Position numbers and translations under genes: made by a program. DNA of 64,000 bases from Oscillibacter sp. 1-3 (GTDB taxonomy: Bacteria; Bacillota; Clostridia; Oscillospirales; Oscillospiraceae), in contig NZ_KE159703.1 of the NCBI RefSeq assembly GCF_000403435.2, positions 923,033 to 987,032 on the forward strand. Reading direction: 5' to 3'. This document shows, piece after piece, positions 42,016-50,607 of the stretch. The notes under the pieces were generated by a model that worked only from the letters and a program-made list of their open reading frames with translations, was not told where the DNA came from and ran no database searches. Position 1 is the stretch's first letter. Each line of letters starts with the position of its first letter.

Positions 42016-43704
42016 TTACAGGGTGTTGGCCTCGTCCACTACCTTCTTGATGGCGGCGGCGGCGTCGTCAGGCAGCACGTTGAAGCCGCCCTCGGCCTCT
42101 TTCAGGCCCTCCACATAGCTCAGGCGGTCCTGCATCCGGGCCTTCAGCTGAGCCACATAGTCCTTATCGGTCAGGTCGGGTACAAAGCCCTCCCACTCGA
42201 AGATCTCGATGTCCTCGAAGGGGCCCCACTTCTTGAACTGGGCCTTGCCCTCCACAACGGCCTCCAGGACGCCCAGGGTGTCCTCCTTCTGGACCTTCTT
42301 GCCCATGAAGTCGCCGGTGTTGATGATATAGCAGGCCACGTCCTTCTCCGCCACCAGTTTCTTGAACTTCTCATAGTCGTTCACCAGAGGATAGGTGCGG
42401 AAGGGGTTGGCGTAGGGCTCCACCACCAGGGCGTTGGGGTCCACGCCGGCCTTGAGCCGCTCGGCGCTGGAGCGCTTGGTGGCCAGGGTTGCGCCCATGA
42501 CGGAGGCCAGGGAGGCGCCCTTCAGGCGGACAATGGGGGGAATGGTGGGGTCCTTCATGATCCAGAAAATGGCGTTGACGGGGGAGTCGATCTTGTCCAC
42601 GCGGTTGGGGGACCACAGCTTGCTCTTGATGGCCCGGCCGTTGCCGTTGCGCACGTCCTCGGTGACCAGAACAATCTTGCCGTCCTCGTCCAGAGTGGCG
42701 GAGCAGTTCTGGGCAGTGAGCAGGTACTTGTTGTCCTCAGAGGGCACAGGATAGTCGGCGGTCTTGTCGAAGTAGGTGGGCTCCAGGGCAATGGAGGCGC
42801 AGGTGTCGGAGTTGATGATGAAGGCGTCGTCGTGGAGCACCTTGATGGAGGGGTACTTGCCGTCGTGCTTGGCGTGGGTCAGGGTGGACTTGCCGGAGCC
42901 GGACAGGCCGAACACCGCCGCCACGTACTTGCTGCCGTCGGACAGCGTGTACTCCTTCTGACCGCCGTGGCAGGAGGCGTAGCCGTTGCGGTTGGCGATG
43001 GCCCAGGCCAGGGTCAGGGTGCCCTTCTTGTGCTCACCGAAGTAGCGCATACCGAGAATGGCGGCGCAGTTGGTCTCGGTGTTGAAGTAGCAAAGGCACT
43101 TGGGATCGCAGATGTCCTCGCGGCCCGGCGCGCCGGTCCACTGGGGATCGGAGAAGATATAGATGTCGGCCTCCTTGCCGTCTCCCACGGGCTTGGACTT
43201 CTTGTACATCTTCACGTACTCGTCGGACTGATACTGGAAGTTCAGCATCCAGTTGTAGAGGAGGTTCTCCTCCCCCTCGGGAATCAGGAGGTGGGCCTTC
43301 ACCATGAACTCGGGGTCCAGGCCGATGAAGACCTCGGCGTGATACATGGTTTTCCAGCGGGTGTCATAGATGGCGTCCATGACGATCTTATCCAGCTCGG
43401 TGGTGTTCACGCCGGGCTTGCCGGTGATCCGGCGGGCGGGGGCGTAGCGGCCGGTGATGGAGCCGTCGTTGAACAGCAGGACCTTGGCGTCCGGCTCCAG
43501 GCCGAACTCCTCGCCGCGGTAGACGGGCATGTCGGTGACCACGGTGCCGGGGGAGTTCTTGGCCATGTCATAGGCCTCCCGCAGGGAGTTGATCTTTACC
43601 ACATTGTTGCCGTAGAACGGCGCTTCGATGATGGAGCGGGTCTTGGAAAAACCGACCTTTCCAGGCCCGATTTCAGTTCTGGGGTAGTAAGCTCTTGTGG
43701 ACAT
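42016..43704 (-). CDS. pckA: Phosphoenolpyruvate carboxykinase (ATP)
   Basis: Interconverts oxaloacetate and phosphoenolpyruvate with ATP or ADP. 562 residues. The P-loop is GLSGSGKSTLTH, followed by the metal-binding HDDAFI segment, with the usual C-terminal mobile-lid region (GATLATKRSSAERLK). It starts with the near-consensus promoter at 43764-43792 and a GGAGGAG site. In fermenters it usually runs in the PEP-carboxylating direction, making oxaloacetate. Confidence 0.95.
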   Translation of the reverse strand: MSTRAYYPRTEIGPGKVGFSKTRSIIEAPFYGNNVVKINSLREAYDMAKNSPGTVVTDMPVYRGEEFGLEPDAKVLLFNDGSITGRYAPARRITGKPGVNTTELDKIVMDAIYDTRWKTMYHAEVFIGLDPEFMVKAHLLIPEGEENLLYNWMLNFQYQSDEYVKMYKKSKPVGDGKEADIYIFSDPQWTGAPGREDICDPKCLCYFNTETNCAAILGMRYFGEHKKGTLTLAWAIANRNGYASCHGGQKEYTLSDGSKYVAAVFGLSGSGKSTLTHAKHDGKYPSIKVLHDDAFIINSDTCASIALEPTYFDKTADYPVPSEDNKYLLTAQNCSATLDEDGKIVLVTEDVRNGNGRAIKSKLWSPNRVDKIDSPVNAIFWIMKDPTIPPIVRLKGASLASVMGATLATKRSSAERLKAGVDPNALVVEPYANPFRTYPLVNDYEKFKKLVAEKDVACYIINTGDFMGKKVQKEDTLGVLEAVVEGKAQFKKWGPFEDIEIFEWEGFVPDLTDKDYVAQLKARMQDRLSYVEGLKEAEGGFNVLPDDAAAAIKKVVDEANTL

Positions 43705-43763
43705 AAAAAACTCCTCCTGTTGAATTGGTTTTCTATTCTGGAAAATGGCGCCGATTTGGCTAT

Positions 43764-43792
43764 ATCATACCGCACTCTTTTGAAAAATGCAA
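43764..43792 (-). promoter_or_regulatory. Sigma-A promoter of pckA
   Basis: Minus strand TTGCAT, 17-base spacer, TATGAT, 60 bases before the start codon. Confidence 0.8.
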
Positions 43793-43804
43793 GGGCGAAA
43801 ACGA

Positions 43805-44668
43805 TTAAATGCGGGGTTTTTCCCGGAGCGCCTCCGCCAGGGCGGCGAAGTCTGAAAGCTTCAGCCGCTCTCCCCGCACGTCCGGCGGCAGGCCGCAGCG
43901 CTCGATGGCGGATTGGAGGGCCGGCTTGTCCCATCCCGGCAGGGCGGCGGAGAGGCTGTTGACCAGGGTTTTCCGCCGCAGCAGGAAGGCCCCCCGCAGG
44001 ACCTTGAAGAAAAACGCCTCGTCGGAGACCTCCACGGCGGGACGGTCCCGCCGGACACACCGCAGCACGGCGGAGTCCACCTTCGGCGCGGGGAGAAATT
44101 TGTCCCGGGGCACCTCGAAAAGCGCCTCCACCTCCATGTAATATTGCAGAAATAGGGAGAAGGCGCCGCCCTCCGGAGAGCCTTGAGGGGCGGAGAGCCG
44201 CTGGGCAACCTCCTTCTGGATCAGCACCGTGACGGATTGGAAGCAGGGAGTTTCCGCCAGCTTCTGGAGGATGGAGGAGGTGATGTTGTAGGGCAGGTTG
44301 GCGCAGACGATGGGCGTCAGCCCCTGAAACTTCTCCGCCGCCAGGGCGGCCAGGTCCAGCCGCAGGGCGTCGCCCTGGAGGATCTCCACGTTGGAAAAGG
44401 AGGCCATGGTCTCCGCCAGCACCGGCAGGAGGGTCCTGTCCAGCTCAACGGAGACCACCTTCCCGGCCCGCCGGGCCAGCTCCGCCGTCAGGGGGCCGAT
44501 ACCGGGACCGATCTCCAGCACGCCGCAATTTTCATCCGCGCCGGAGGCCGCGGCGATGTCCGCCGGGATCTGAGGATCGATGAGGAAGTTTTGCCCCATG
44601 GACTTGGAGAAGCGGAAGCCGTGCCGCTCCAGCAGGGCGCGGATGGTGTCACGGTCACAGAGGTTCAT
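43805..44668 (-). CDS. rsmA: 16S rRNA dimethyladenosine transferase
   Basis: Dimethylates the two adjacent adenines near the 3' end of 16S rRNA. 287 residues. SAM-binding motif LEIGPGIGPLTAEL and catalytic NLPYNITS are clear, as is the N-terminal FSKSMGQNFLID. ATG 44668 has a GGCGG site and is preferred to the ATG at 44740. It stands alone, with its own 5' region running to 44831. Confidence 0.96.
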   Translation of the reverse strand: MNLCDRDTIRALLERHGFRFSKSMGQNFLIDPQIPADIAAASGADENCGVLEIGPGIGPLTAELARRAGKVVSVELDRTLLPVLAETMASFSNVEILQGDALRLDLAALAAEKFQGLTPIVCANLPYNITSSILQKLAETPCFQSVTVLIQKEVAQRLSAPQGSPEGGAFSLFLQYYMEVEALFEVPRDKFLPAPKVDSAVLRCVRRDRPAVEVSDEAFFFKVLRGAFLLRRKTLVNSLSAALPGWDKPALQSAIERCGLPPDVRGERLKLSDFAALAEALREKPRI

Positions 44669-44831
44669 AAAAACGCCGCCTTTCGGGAGATGTGGTTGTG
44701 CGCCTTGATTTTTTCGGAAAACGGCCCGCCGTAATTCCATGTTCAGATTGGCGGCATGCGGAGCCGCGCTGCGGGATATTCGCCTTCAATGGCGCGGTCA
44801 TTTTTGCGGGGCATGTCTGATGAACAGGAAA

Positions 44832-45209
44832 TCAGCGTTTTCCGGTCTTGATGAACGCGATCAGCTGCTCGGCATCGTCAAAGTCGTCGTAATCTCCAAC
44901 GATTCCTTCGCGGTGATAGACGACGCCCCTGCCTTCATTTTCTTCAAGGCAGTCCAGCAGTCTGTCCATACCGTAACGCTTGACAAACAGTGTGAAAGCA
45001 TATGGTTTTATCTTGCTTAATAACCCTTTTTTACAGTCCTTCTCGCAGGCGAAACAATGCGAAAGCCCTTTTTCGGCAGAGCATCTCCTGTTTTCACATT
45101 GGGTGATGCCGGGGCAGCTGTCTGAATGGCAGCCGCCGCATTCCGCATTTTCTGAGCACAGGCAGCAGGCAAGCCCGCAGCGGGCGATTCCCAATTCTCG
45201 TCTCATCAT
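44832..45209 (-). CDS. DUF3795 cysteine-rich protein
   Basis: 125 residues. The Cys pattern ARCGLACCLCSENAECGGC, CENRRC and CFACEKDC is that of DUF3795, which probably binds zinc or an Fe-S centre. The C-terminal helices follow. The gene is visibly more AT-rich than its neighbours, which hints at recent acquisition. ATG 45209 (followed by a second ATG) is preferred over 45386, which lies within the promoter of the divergent acetyltransferase. Confidence 0.85.
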   Translation of the reverse strand: MMRRELGIARCGLACCLCSENAECGGCHSDSCPGITQCENRRCSAEKGLSHCFACEKDCKKGLLSKIKPYAFTLFVKRYGMDRLLDCLEENEGRGVVYHREGIVGDYDDFDDAEQLIAFIKTGKR

Positions 45210-45349
45210 ACCATCCCATTCTCTGTGCCGATTCCGGCTTATCGCTCCAATTCTACCACAGGATCGTGTTCGATTCAATCTGTCTTTTTGAAATCGCCAG
45301 AGCTTTCGGATAATGCTGTCATTTGGAAACAGAACCCCGCAAAGCCCGG

Positions 45350-45378
45350 TTGACCGAAATCCCATGGACTGGTATACT
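45350..45378 (+). promoter_or_regulatory. Sigma-A promoter of the GNAT-HAD pair
   Basis: TTGACC, 17-base spacer, TATACT, 31 bases before ATG 45409. Confidence 0.8.
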
Positions 45379-45408
45379 GGATACAAAAGTGCGGAACGGA
45401 GGCGGCAG

Positions 45409-45846
45409 ATGATACGGGTATTTCAAACGGGAGACCTGGAGCGGGTGGCGGAGATCTGGCTGGAGGCCAACGCCCAGGCCCACAATTTCATCTCCAGGCA
45501 GTACTGGGAGGGACAGCTGGAGACGGTGAGGGCCCTGCTTCCCCGGGCGGAGCTCTATGTCTGGCAGGACGGGGACGGCGCGGTTCATGGGTTCATCGGT
45601 CTGAGCGGGGAGCATATCGAGGGGATTTTCGTCTGGCCGCCGGCCCAGTCCCGGGGCATTGGAAAGGCGCTGCTGGACCGGGCCAAGGCCGCCCATGGCC
45701 GCCTGAGTCTGAACGTGTACCGGAAAAATGACCGGGCCGCCGCCTTTTACCGCCGGGAGGGCTTCCGGGTGCGGGAAGAGGGCGTGGACGAAAACACCGG
45801 GGAGCCGGAGCGCCGGATGGTTTGGGAGGCGGACGGAATATGCTGA
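45409..45846 (+). CDS. GNAT-family N-acetyltransferase
   Basis: 145 residues. Acetyl-CoA site QSRGIGKALLDRA and the C-terminal FYRREGFRV are standard GNAT features. ATG 45409 has GGAGG upstream. Its stop overlaps the next gene by 7 bp. Substrate not predictable. Confidence 0.93.
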   Translation: MIRVFQTGDLERVAEIWLEANAQAHNFISRQYWEGQLETVRALLPRAELYVWQDGDGAVHGFIGLSGEHIEGIFVWPPAQSRGIGKALLDRAKAAHGRLSLNVYRKNDRAAAFYRREGFRVREEGVDENTGEPERRMVWEADGIC

Positions 45847-46526
45847 AAACAGTCTTTTTGGATCTGGACGACACCATTTTGGATTTTGCCCGGGCGGAGG
45901 CCGCGGCCCTGCGGCGGGCGCTGACGGAGGCGGATGTGCCGGTGGACGGCGCCGTTCTGGCCCGCTACCATGCCATCAACGCCGCCCAGTGGGAGCTGCT
46001 GGAGGAGGGGGCGCTGACCCGGGAGCAGGTGCTGCTGGGCAGGTTCGACATCCTCTTCGGAGAGCTGGGGCTGGTCCGGCCCGCCGGAGAGATCTGCCGG
46101 CGGTACGAGGAGTATCTGGGGGAGGGGCATTGGTTCATCCCCGGGGCGGAGGCCCTGCTGGAAGCCCTGGCGCCCCGGTACGACCTGTATCTGGCCTCCA
46201 ACGGCACCGCCGAGGTGCAGTACCGGCGGCTGGAGAGCGCGGGGATCAGGCGGTATTTCCGTGGGATCTTCATTTCCCGAGAGCTGGGGGCGGACAAGCC
46301 CAGTTCGGTCTTTTTTGAGCGGTGCTTTGCCGCTGTCCCCGGCTTTTCCAGGGCGTGCGCCGTCATGGTGGGGGACAGCCTGACCTCCGACATCCGGGGC
46401 GGCAGAGACGCGGGGCTCCGCACCTGCTGGTTCAACCCCCACGGGAAGCCGACCCGGGCGGACATCGTCCCGGACTATGAGGTCTCCGCACTGGAGCAGC
46501 TCCCGGCCCTGCTGGAGACGCTGTAA
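45840..46526 (+). CDS. HAD-family hydrolase, YjjG-like nucleotidase type
   Basis: 228 residues. HAD motif I is FLDLDDTILDF, with helical cap, motif II YLASNGT, motif III Lys in GADKPSSVFFE and motif IV VGDSLTSDIRGG, matching the YjjG/pyrimidine 5'-nucleotidase subgroup. ATG 45840 overlaps the acetyltransferase stop, so they are co-translated. Substrate likely a nucleoside monophosphate, by subgroup. Confidence 0.93.
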   Translation: MLKTVFLDLDDTILDFARAEAAALRRALTEADVPVDGAVLARYHAINAAQWELLEEGALTREQVLLGRFDILFGELGLVRPAGEICRRYEEYLGEGHWFIPGAEALLEALAPRYDLYLASNGTAEVQYRRLESAGIRRYFRGIFISRELGADKPSSVFFERCFAAVPGFSRACAVMVGDSLTSDIRGGRDAGLRTCWFNPHGKPTRADIVPDYEVSALEQLPALLETL

Positions 46527-46560
46527 GCCCTTTTTTCGGACGCTGCAAACGCGATGCCGC

Positions 46561-46591
46561 ACGCCCCGGCGCACTTTTGTGCGCCGGGGCG
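46561..46591 (+). terminator. Terminator of the GNAT-HAD operon
   Basis: 14-bp GC-rich stem ACGCCCCGGCGCAC with complement around a short T loop, followed by GTGTGCTT; the T tract is weak. Confidence 0.65.
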
Positions 46592-46737
46592 TGTGCTTGC
46601 CGCCGGTTTTCAAACAGACTCTAGGGCCTCTGTGAGCAGGTCCCAGGGGCCGCGCGGTTCAAATCGGGGATTTCCAAAACCCGTGAAGAACGCTGAAAAC
46701 CCGCGGCAGCACGCCGAAAGCCCTCTCAACACGCCGC

Positions 46738-46769
46738 CGCCCCGGAGACCGCGGTCTCCGGGGCGTTTT
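46738..46769 (+). terminator. Perfect stem with T-run in an otherwise empty stretch
   Basis: CGCCCCGGAGACC-GC-GGTCTCCGGGGCG followed by TTTT. No plus-strand gene immediately precedes it in 46592-46737, where I see nothing else; it may be a second terminator for the operon at 45409. Confidence 0.7.
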
Positions 46770-46783
46770 GTGCGCAGATCCAT

Positions 46784-46984
46784 TCAATTTCCCGGCAGAC
46801 CTCCGGCGGCCGGCGGCGCGCACCGCTCCCGCTGAGCGGCGATGGTCTCCAGCGTATCTCCCAGCTGGGTCAGGATCGCCGCCGTCAGTCCCAGGTCCGC
46901 ATCGTTCAGCCGGGAGGCGATGGCCACCGCCAGGGTGTTGACGGAGGTGGTCAGGGCCAGGGGATCACAGCCGCTGTTATTCAT
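46784..46984 (-). CDS. Small helical protein of unknown function (66 aa)
   Basis: Starts at ATG 46984, preceded by GGGTGATACT. The product is mainly alpha-helical: TTSVNTLAVAIASRLND then LTAAILTQLGDTLETIAAQR. The pattern recurs in short Firmicute proteins of about 60-70 residues (DUF6774-like), whose function is unknown. It lies 53 bp downstream of the DUF421 gene in the same direction and is probably co-transcribed. The upstream ATG at 47092 lies inside that gene. Confidence 0.6.
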   Translation of the reverse strand: MNNSGCDPLALTTSVNTLAVAIASRLNDADLGLTAAILTQLGDTLETIAAQRERCAPPAAGGLPGN

Positions 46985-47037
46985 AGTATCACCCATGACA
47001 GGATATGAGAGAACGGGCCGAAAGGTGCAGGGGACAG

Positions 47038-47739
47038 TCACGGCGTTCTCTTGTTCATAGGAAATACCGTCAGCTTCTCGTTTCCGTCCCACACCGCCAG
47101 AAAGACCTCCTCCTCGTTCTGATACCCCTGGCGGATGAGGGAGCGATGGACCCAGGCCTCCTCCTTTCCCGCCTGGCGGATGTTGTCCCGCAGCAGCTGC
47201 CCGTCCATGATAAAGGGCGTTTGCAGATTGGACTGTTTGGGGGACAGGTCCAGGTCCGTGGGCGTGGCGGGACGGTCCTTCTCCTTGGGCAGGAAGCTGA
47301 CAGAGCCGTTGTGTTCCAGCACCGCCGTCTGGAGCTGGCTCAGGTCGAACCAGCCGCCGATGCGGCAGTAGGTCAAAAACTCGTTCAGGTCCAGCTTGGC
47401 CTTTTTCAGATTTTTTCGGTAGATAACGCCGTCCTCCAGCAGCACCAGGGGCTTTCCTGTGATCCAGGCCCGAAGCTTCAGGGATTTGCAGGTGATGATG
47501 GAGATCAGCACGGCCACCAGCCCGTAGACCACCATGGCGGTGAGGGGCTTGACCGGCTCCTCCAGCTCCGTGGCCAGTTCCGCCGCGATGGAGCCCACGG
47601 TGATGCCGGTGACGTAGTCGAACATGGTCATCTGGGACACCTGTTTGGTGCCCATCAGCTTGGTCAAAAGGAACATCACCACAATAGACAGCAGCGCCGT
47701 CAGCGCGGTGAGCCCCGCCTGGGGCAGGATCTCTGACAT
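47038..47739 (-). CDS. DUF421 (YetF-like) membrane protein
   Basis: 233 residues. The N-terminal 90 contain about three membrane helices, with MFLLTKLMGTKQVSQMTMFDY matching the DUF421 signature and the GITVGSIAAE segment; the C-terminal half is the soluble YetF domain with KPLVLLEDGVIYRKNLKKA. These proteins occur in Firmicutes and are linked to spore or stress functions, without known activity. ATG 47739 follows GGGAGG. Confidence 0.92.
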   Translation of the reverse strand: MSEILPQAGLTALTALLSIVVMFLLTKLMGTKQVSQMTMFDYVTGITVGSIAAELATELEEPVKPLTAMVVYGLVAVLISIITCKSLKLRAWITGKPLVLLEDGVIYRKNLKKAKLDLNEFLTYCRIGGWFDLSQLQTAVLEHNGSVSFLPKEKDRPATPTDLDLSPKQSNLQTPFIMDGQLLRDNIRQAGKEEAWVHRSLIRQGYQNEEEVFLAVWDGNEKLTVFPMNKRTP

Positions 47740-48328
47740 AAAAAAACCTCCCGTGGCATGTTTGGGATAGTGTGCCGCGGGAAGTGCCATTTTATTTCCA
47801 AATCAAAGATTTTCCCCGCGGCTTTTTGAGGCGGCGGACCGTACGCGCTTTTTCAGTGGAGCCGTTTGCGTAAGACAGACGTGCGGATTTGTGGGCGATT
47901 TTTCACCGTGCCGGCGGAGGGAAATGCCAGGGCAAATCAGAGCAGCTCCCCAAATACTGAGAAAAGTTCAGCAGTCCGGGAATTGCATGACTGCGTCGCT
48001 GTCCTCGATTCCTTTTTTCTCATTATCTTCGGGAACTGCTCCAAAAGAAGGTTATGCAGCCCGGGGCTGGAGCACGGACGGCGCCGTTCAAAGGCTCCCC
48101 GCCGAGGGAGAACGTGGGGGCTTTTCAAAATCAGAGGCGGGGGCCTTGCAGAAATGTGTACATTTCCGCAAGGCCCCCGCCTCTATCAGTTTATTATTGA
48201 TGATAGCACAAAAGTTCCGAAATTTCAACACTTTGACGGAGAATTTTTCCTTCCGCACCCGCCTTGCGGAAATGTACACATTATTGCGGGCGTCCGTTTT
48301 TCAGATAGGACCGGGAGGTGTTGGAATC
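47740..48328. other. Long intergenic region with inverted repeats
   Basis: No credible gene in 589 bp: an open plus frame leads into the next gene but lacks ribosome sites until 48329. Structures: a 50-bp near-perfect palindrome at 48134-48183 (arms GAGGCGGGGGCCTTGC..GAAATG) and a second copy of its inner part (GCCTTGCGGAAATGTACACA) at 48262-48281, in inverted orientation relative to 48155-48174. The core AAATGTGTACATTT is itself nearly palindromic. Confidence 0.7.
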
Positions 48329-48886
48329 ATGGGGCGAAAGAGCCTGCCCAGCCAGTCTGCGGTCCAGAACCGGGTCTTTTCCGGTCAGGCGGAGGCCGTG
48401 GGCGAGAAGAGCGGGGGCCACAGCCGAAAGAAGATCGACCTGACCGGCCAGCGGTACGGAAAGCTGACCGTGCTGGCGCCGGCGGAGAACGTGGGCAGCC
48501 GGACCGCATGGCTGTGCCGGTGCGACTGCGGGCAGGAGACAGTGGTCCGCACCAACCGTCTGCGCAGCGGACACACCGCCAGCTGCGGCTGTCTTGCCGC
48601 CGGCAGGGCGGAAGGGCTGCCGGGGCTGACCTATGTGGACGGCACCTGTGTGGAGATGCTGGCGGCCAAGACCGTCCGGAGGAACAACACCAGCGGCGTG
48701 CCCGGCGTGGACTGGCTGGCCGCCAAGCAGCGCTGGCGGGCCATGATCTGCTTTAAGGGAAAGCGGCACTATCTGGGCAGTTACGCCCGTTTTGAGGACG
48801 CCGTGAAGGCCCGGAAGCGGGCCGAGGAGGCGCTGCACGACGAATTTCTGCGGGAGTTCGGCAAGGGAACGGAGAAGGACGGATAG
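48329..48886 (+). CDS. AP2-domain DNA-binding protein, mobile-element-like
   Basis: 185 residues. The middle has the segment DLTGQRYGKLTVLAPAENV followed by a Cys knuckle, LCRCDCGQE..SGHTASCGCL, as seen in phage and transposon proteins. The end has an AP2/ERF-type fold, NNTSGVPGVDW..KRHYLGSYARFEDAV. ATG 48329 follows GGGAGG. It likely binds DNA; the inverted repeats just upstream are an obvious target. It is followed 22 bp later by the recombinase-like gene. Confidence 0.85.
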   Translation: MGRKSLPSQSAVQNRVFSGQAEAVGEKSGGHSRKKIDLTGQRYGKLTVLAPAENVGSRTAWLCRCDCGQETVVRTNRLRSGHTASCGCLAAGRAEGLPGLTYVDGTCVEMLAAKTVRRNNTSGVPGVDWLAAKQRWRAMICFKGKRHYLGSYARFEDAVKARKRAEEALHDEFLREFGKGTEKDG

Positions 48887-48908
48887 CGGGCGTGTGGAGG
48901 TGTTGGCT

Positions 48909-49712
48909 GTGGCGGAGGAGATTTTGACGCCGGAAGTCATTGAGGAATTTCTGACCAGCCAAAAGCGTCGGGGGATCGGCCCCGCGTCCCTGGAGGCATA
49001 CCGGCGGAATTTGAAAAAGCTTTATGACTGCCTTCCGGAGGAGAAGCGGCTCACCCCGGAGACGGGCCGGATGTGGAAGGAGCGGATGGAGGCCCAGGGG
49101 GTCTCCCCCCGGAGCGTCAACAGCCGGCTGTCGACATTGAACAGCCTGTGCGACTTTTTGGGCCGCCGGGAGTTTCAAATCTACGACTTTCTGAAAGAGC
49201 AGGAGATTGTCCAGCCGGAGCTGACCAGGACGGAGTATCTCCGCCTGCTCCAGGCGGCGAAGACGCAGGAGAAAGAAAAGGTTTACCTGTTGGTCAAGGT
49301 GCTGGGCGGCGCGGGCCTGCGCATTCAGGAGCTGCCTCAGCTGACGGCGGAGGCGGTGCGGGCAGGCGCCGTGGAGTTGCGCTACCACAACGACCGCTGC
49401 CGCCGCGTCCTGCGCATTCCCGCAGAGCTCCAAAGAGAGCTGCTGGCTTACATCCGGCGGGAGGACATCGCTGACGGTCCCGTCTTTCGGACGGCGGCGG
49501 GCTCGCCGATTGCCCGGACTTACGCCGTGAAGCTGCTGCGGAGCGTCAGCGGCGCGGCGCATGTGGAGGCGGAGAAGGCCACGCCCCGGTGCCTTTGGAA
49601 TATGTACTGCGCCACGCGGGAGACGATTCTCGGCAGCATCTCCGTTTTGGCGGACCAGGTCTATGACCGGATGCTGGAGCAGGAGCAGCGGACAACCGGC
49701 TGGAATACCTGA
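48909..49712 (+). CDS. Degenerate tyrosine recombinase-like protein
   Basis: 267 residues, from GTG 48909 with GGAGG eight bases upstream. The N-terminal 90 residues are a SAM-like core-binding domain (GIGPASLEAYRRNLKKLYDCL). The catalytic half has the first active Arg region in GGAGLRIQELPQLTAE, but the expected H-x-x-R and the closing GH..Y are not recognisable; the corresponding place reads PRCLWNMYCATRETI and ends soon after. It is therefore probably inactive as a recombinase or uses altered residues. Pairing with an AP2 protein suggests a mobile-element derivative or regulator. Confidence 0.75.
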   Translation: MAEEILTPEVIEEFLTSQKRRGIGPASLEAYRRNLKKLYDCLPEEKRLTPETGRMWKERMEAQGVSPRSVNSRLSTLNSLCDFLGRREFQIYDFLKEQEIVQPELTRTEYLRLLQAAKTQEKEKVYLLVKVLGGAGLRIQELPQLTAEAVRAGAVELRYHNDRCRRVLRIPAELQRELLAYIRREDIADGPVFRTAAGSPIARTYAVKLLRSVSGAAHVEAEKATPRCLWNMYCATRETILGSISVLADQVYDRMLEQEQRTTGWNT

Positions 49713-49828
49713 CACGCGCTGTCCGGGGCTGTGGGGCGATGAGGACAGGGGCGCGTCTCCGCGTTGAAAGCCGGCTTTGCGGGCGGCATGTTGCGCCAAA
49801 GGAGGAGCGTTCTCTTCGCAGATTTTAT

Positions 49829-49920
49829 GCAGGGGCCGGGCTCTGTCCCGGCCTGTCCGCCGGAAATCCGGCGTTTTCGGAAAAACGGGCGGGGACAGAG
49901 CCCCGCCTCTACAGAGCCGC
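49829..49920 (+). repeat. Repeat C, copy 2
   Basis: 92 bp, shares GGGCTCTGTCCCGGCCTGTC and CGGAAAAACGGGCGGGGAC with copy 1, same orientation, and is again followed closely by repeat B. Confidence 0.8.
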
Positions 49921-49945
49921 ATCCGAAACCAAAATCGCGAATGAT

Positions 49946-50109
49946 TAGGCCATGTTTGAAAAGAGTCAAAAGGCCCAAACGGTGGATCTTGATCCGCCAC
50001 TCTGCGTTAAATGTTCTTGCCGGGCGTCAGCCCGCCTGCAAAAATTTGCCTTGATTGGCGAAAACATCTCTCGCCGTTGGGCATTCCGCCTTTTTTCAAA
50101 CAAGGCCTA
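49946..50109 (+). mobile_element. Repeat B, copy 3
   Basis: 164 bp, TA-bounded, TIR TAGGCCATGTTTGAAAA, same orientation as copies 1 and 2. It ends 37 bp before the SCIFF promoter. Confidence 0.8.
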
Positions 50110-50146
50110 AATGCGCGGCCGGATACTTCCCGCCAAAGGGTTTACC

Positions 50147-50175
50147 TTGACTTTCTCTGGAGGATATGGTATACT
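50147..50175 (+). promoter_or_regulatory. Sigma-A promoter of scfA
   Basis: TTGACT, 17-base spacer, TATACT, 66 bases before the SCIFF start codon. Confidence 0.85.
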
Positions 50176-50241
50176 TTTCCCTGTTGAAAATCCGCGGTTC
50201 CAGCGGAACGGCGGGAAAATCGAGAAGATGGGAGAATCACC

Positions 50242-50382
50242 ATGGAGAGAATCAAGACCCTTGAGACCCGCAGCCTGTGCGAGAGCGCCAAAAAGGGCGG
50301 CTGCGGCGAGTGCCAGACCTCCTGCCAGTCCGCCTGCAAGACCAGCTGCGGCGTGGCCAATCAGAAGTGTGAGAATCAGTGA
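50242..50382 (+). CDS. scfA: SCIFF precursor peptide with seven cysteines
   Basis: 46-residue substrate of the adjacent radical SAM maturase, missed by length filters. It begins MERIKTLETRSLCESAKK and continues GGCGECQTSCQSACKTSCG, then ends in a Cys. Cysteines are at 13, 21, 24, 28, 32, 36 and 43. The six from 21 to 43 match the SCIFF (six cysteines in forty-five) spacing; Cys13 is additional. The maturase forms thioether links from Cys to residues such as Thr (ranthipeptide class). GGGAGA precedes ATG 50242; a strong terminator separates it from the maturase. Confidence 0.95.
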   Translation: MERIKTLETRSLCESAKKGGCGECQTSCQSACKTSCGVANQKCENQ

Positions 50383-50392
50383 ATGCTGAGTG

Positions 50393-50420
50393 AAAAACGC
50401 CGCCAGGAGGCGGCGTTTTT
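50393..50420 (+). terminator. Terminator between SCIFF and its maturase
   Basis: Perfect 12-bp stem AAAAACGCCGCC-AGGA-GGCGGCGTTTTT. It would give scfA a separate, abundant transcript, with partial read-through or a separate promoter serving scfB. Confidence 0.92.
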
Positions 50421-50607
50421 CTTCGTCGGTCTGTGAGCGGGGATGGCCTTCGCGGAGGGCCGCCTCCCCTGGACAGTTTGGGAGGGGACGCCGGCCTGCA
50501 AAGTGGAATTGACTGCCGGCGGGACCATAGCGGTTTATTGTGGGGGCCGCCCCCTTTTTCTCCCCCTCCCGCGCTCCCATCTGATCTACATCTGACAGGA
50601 GGTCAAC

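Noticed and set aside
47891..48328. N-terminal extension of the AP2-domain gene
   Set aside because: The open frame continues upstream, but the extension crosses a 50-bp palindrome and has no ribosome site, whereas ATG 48329 has GGGAGG.
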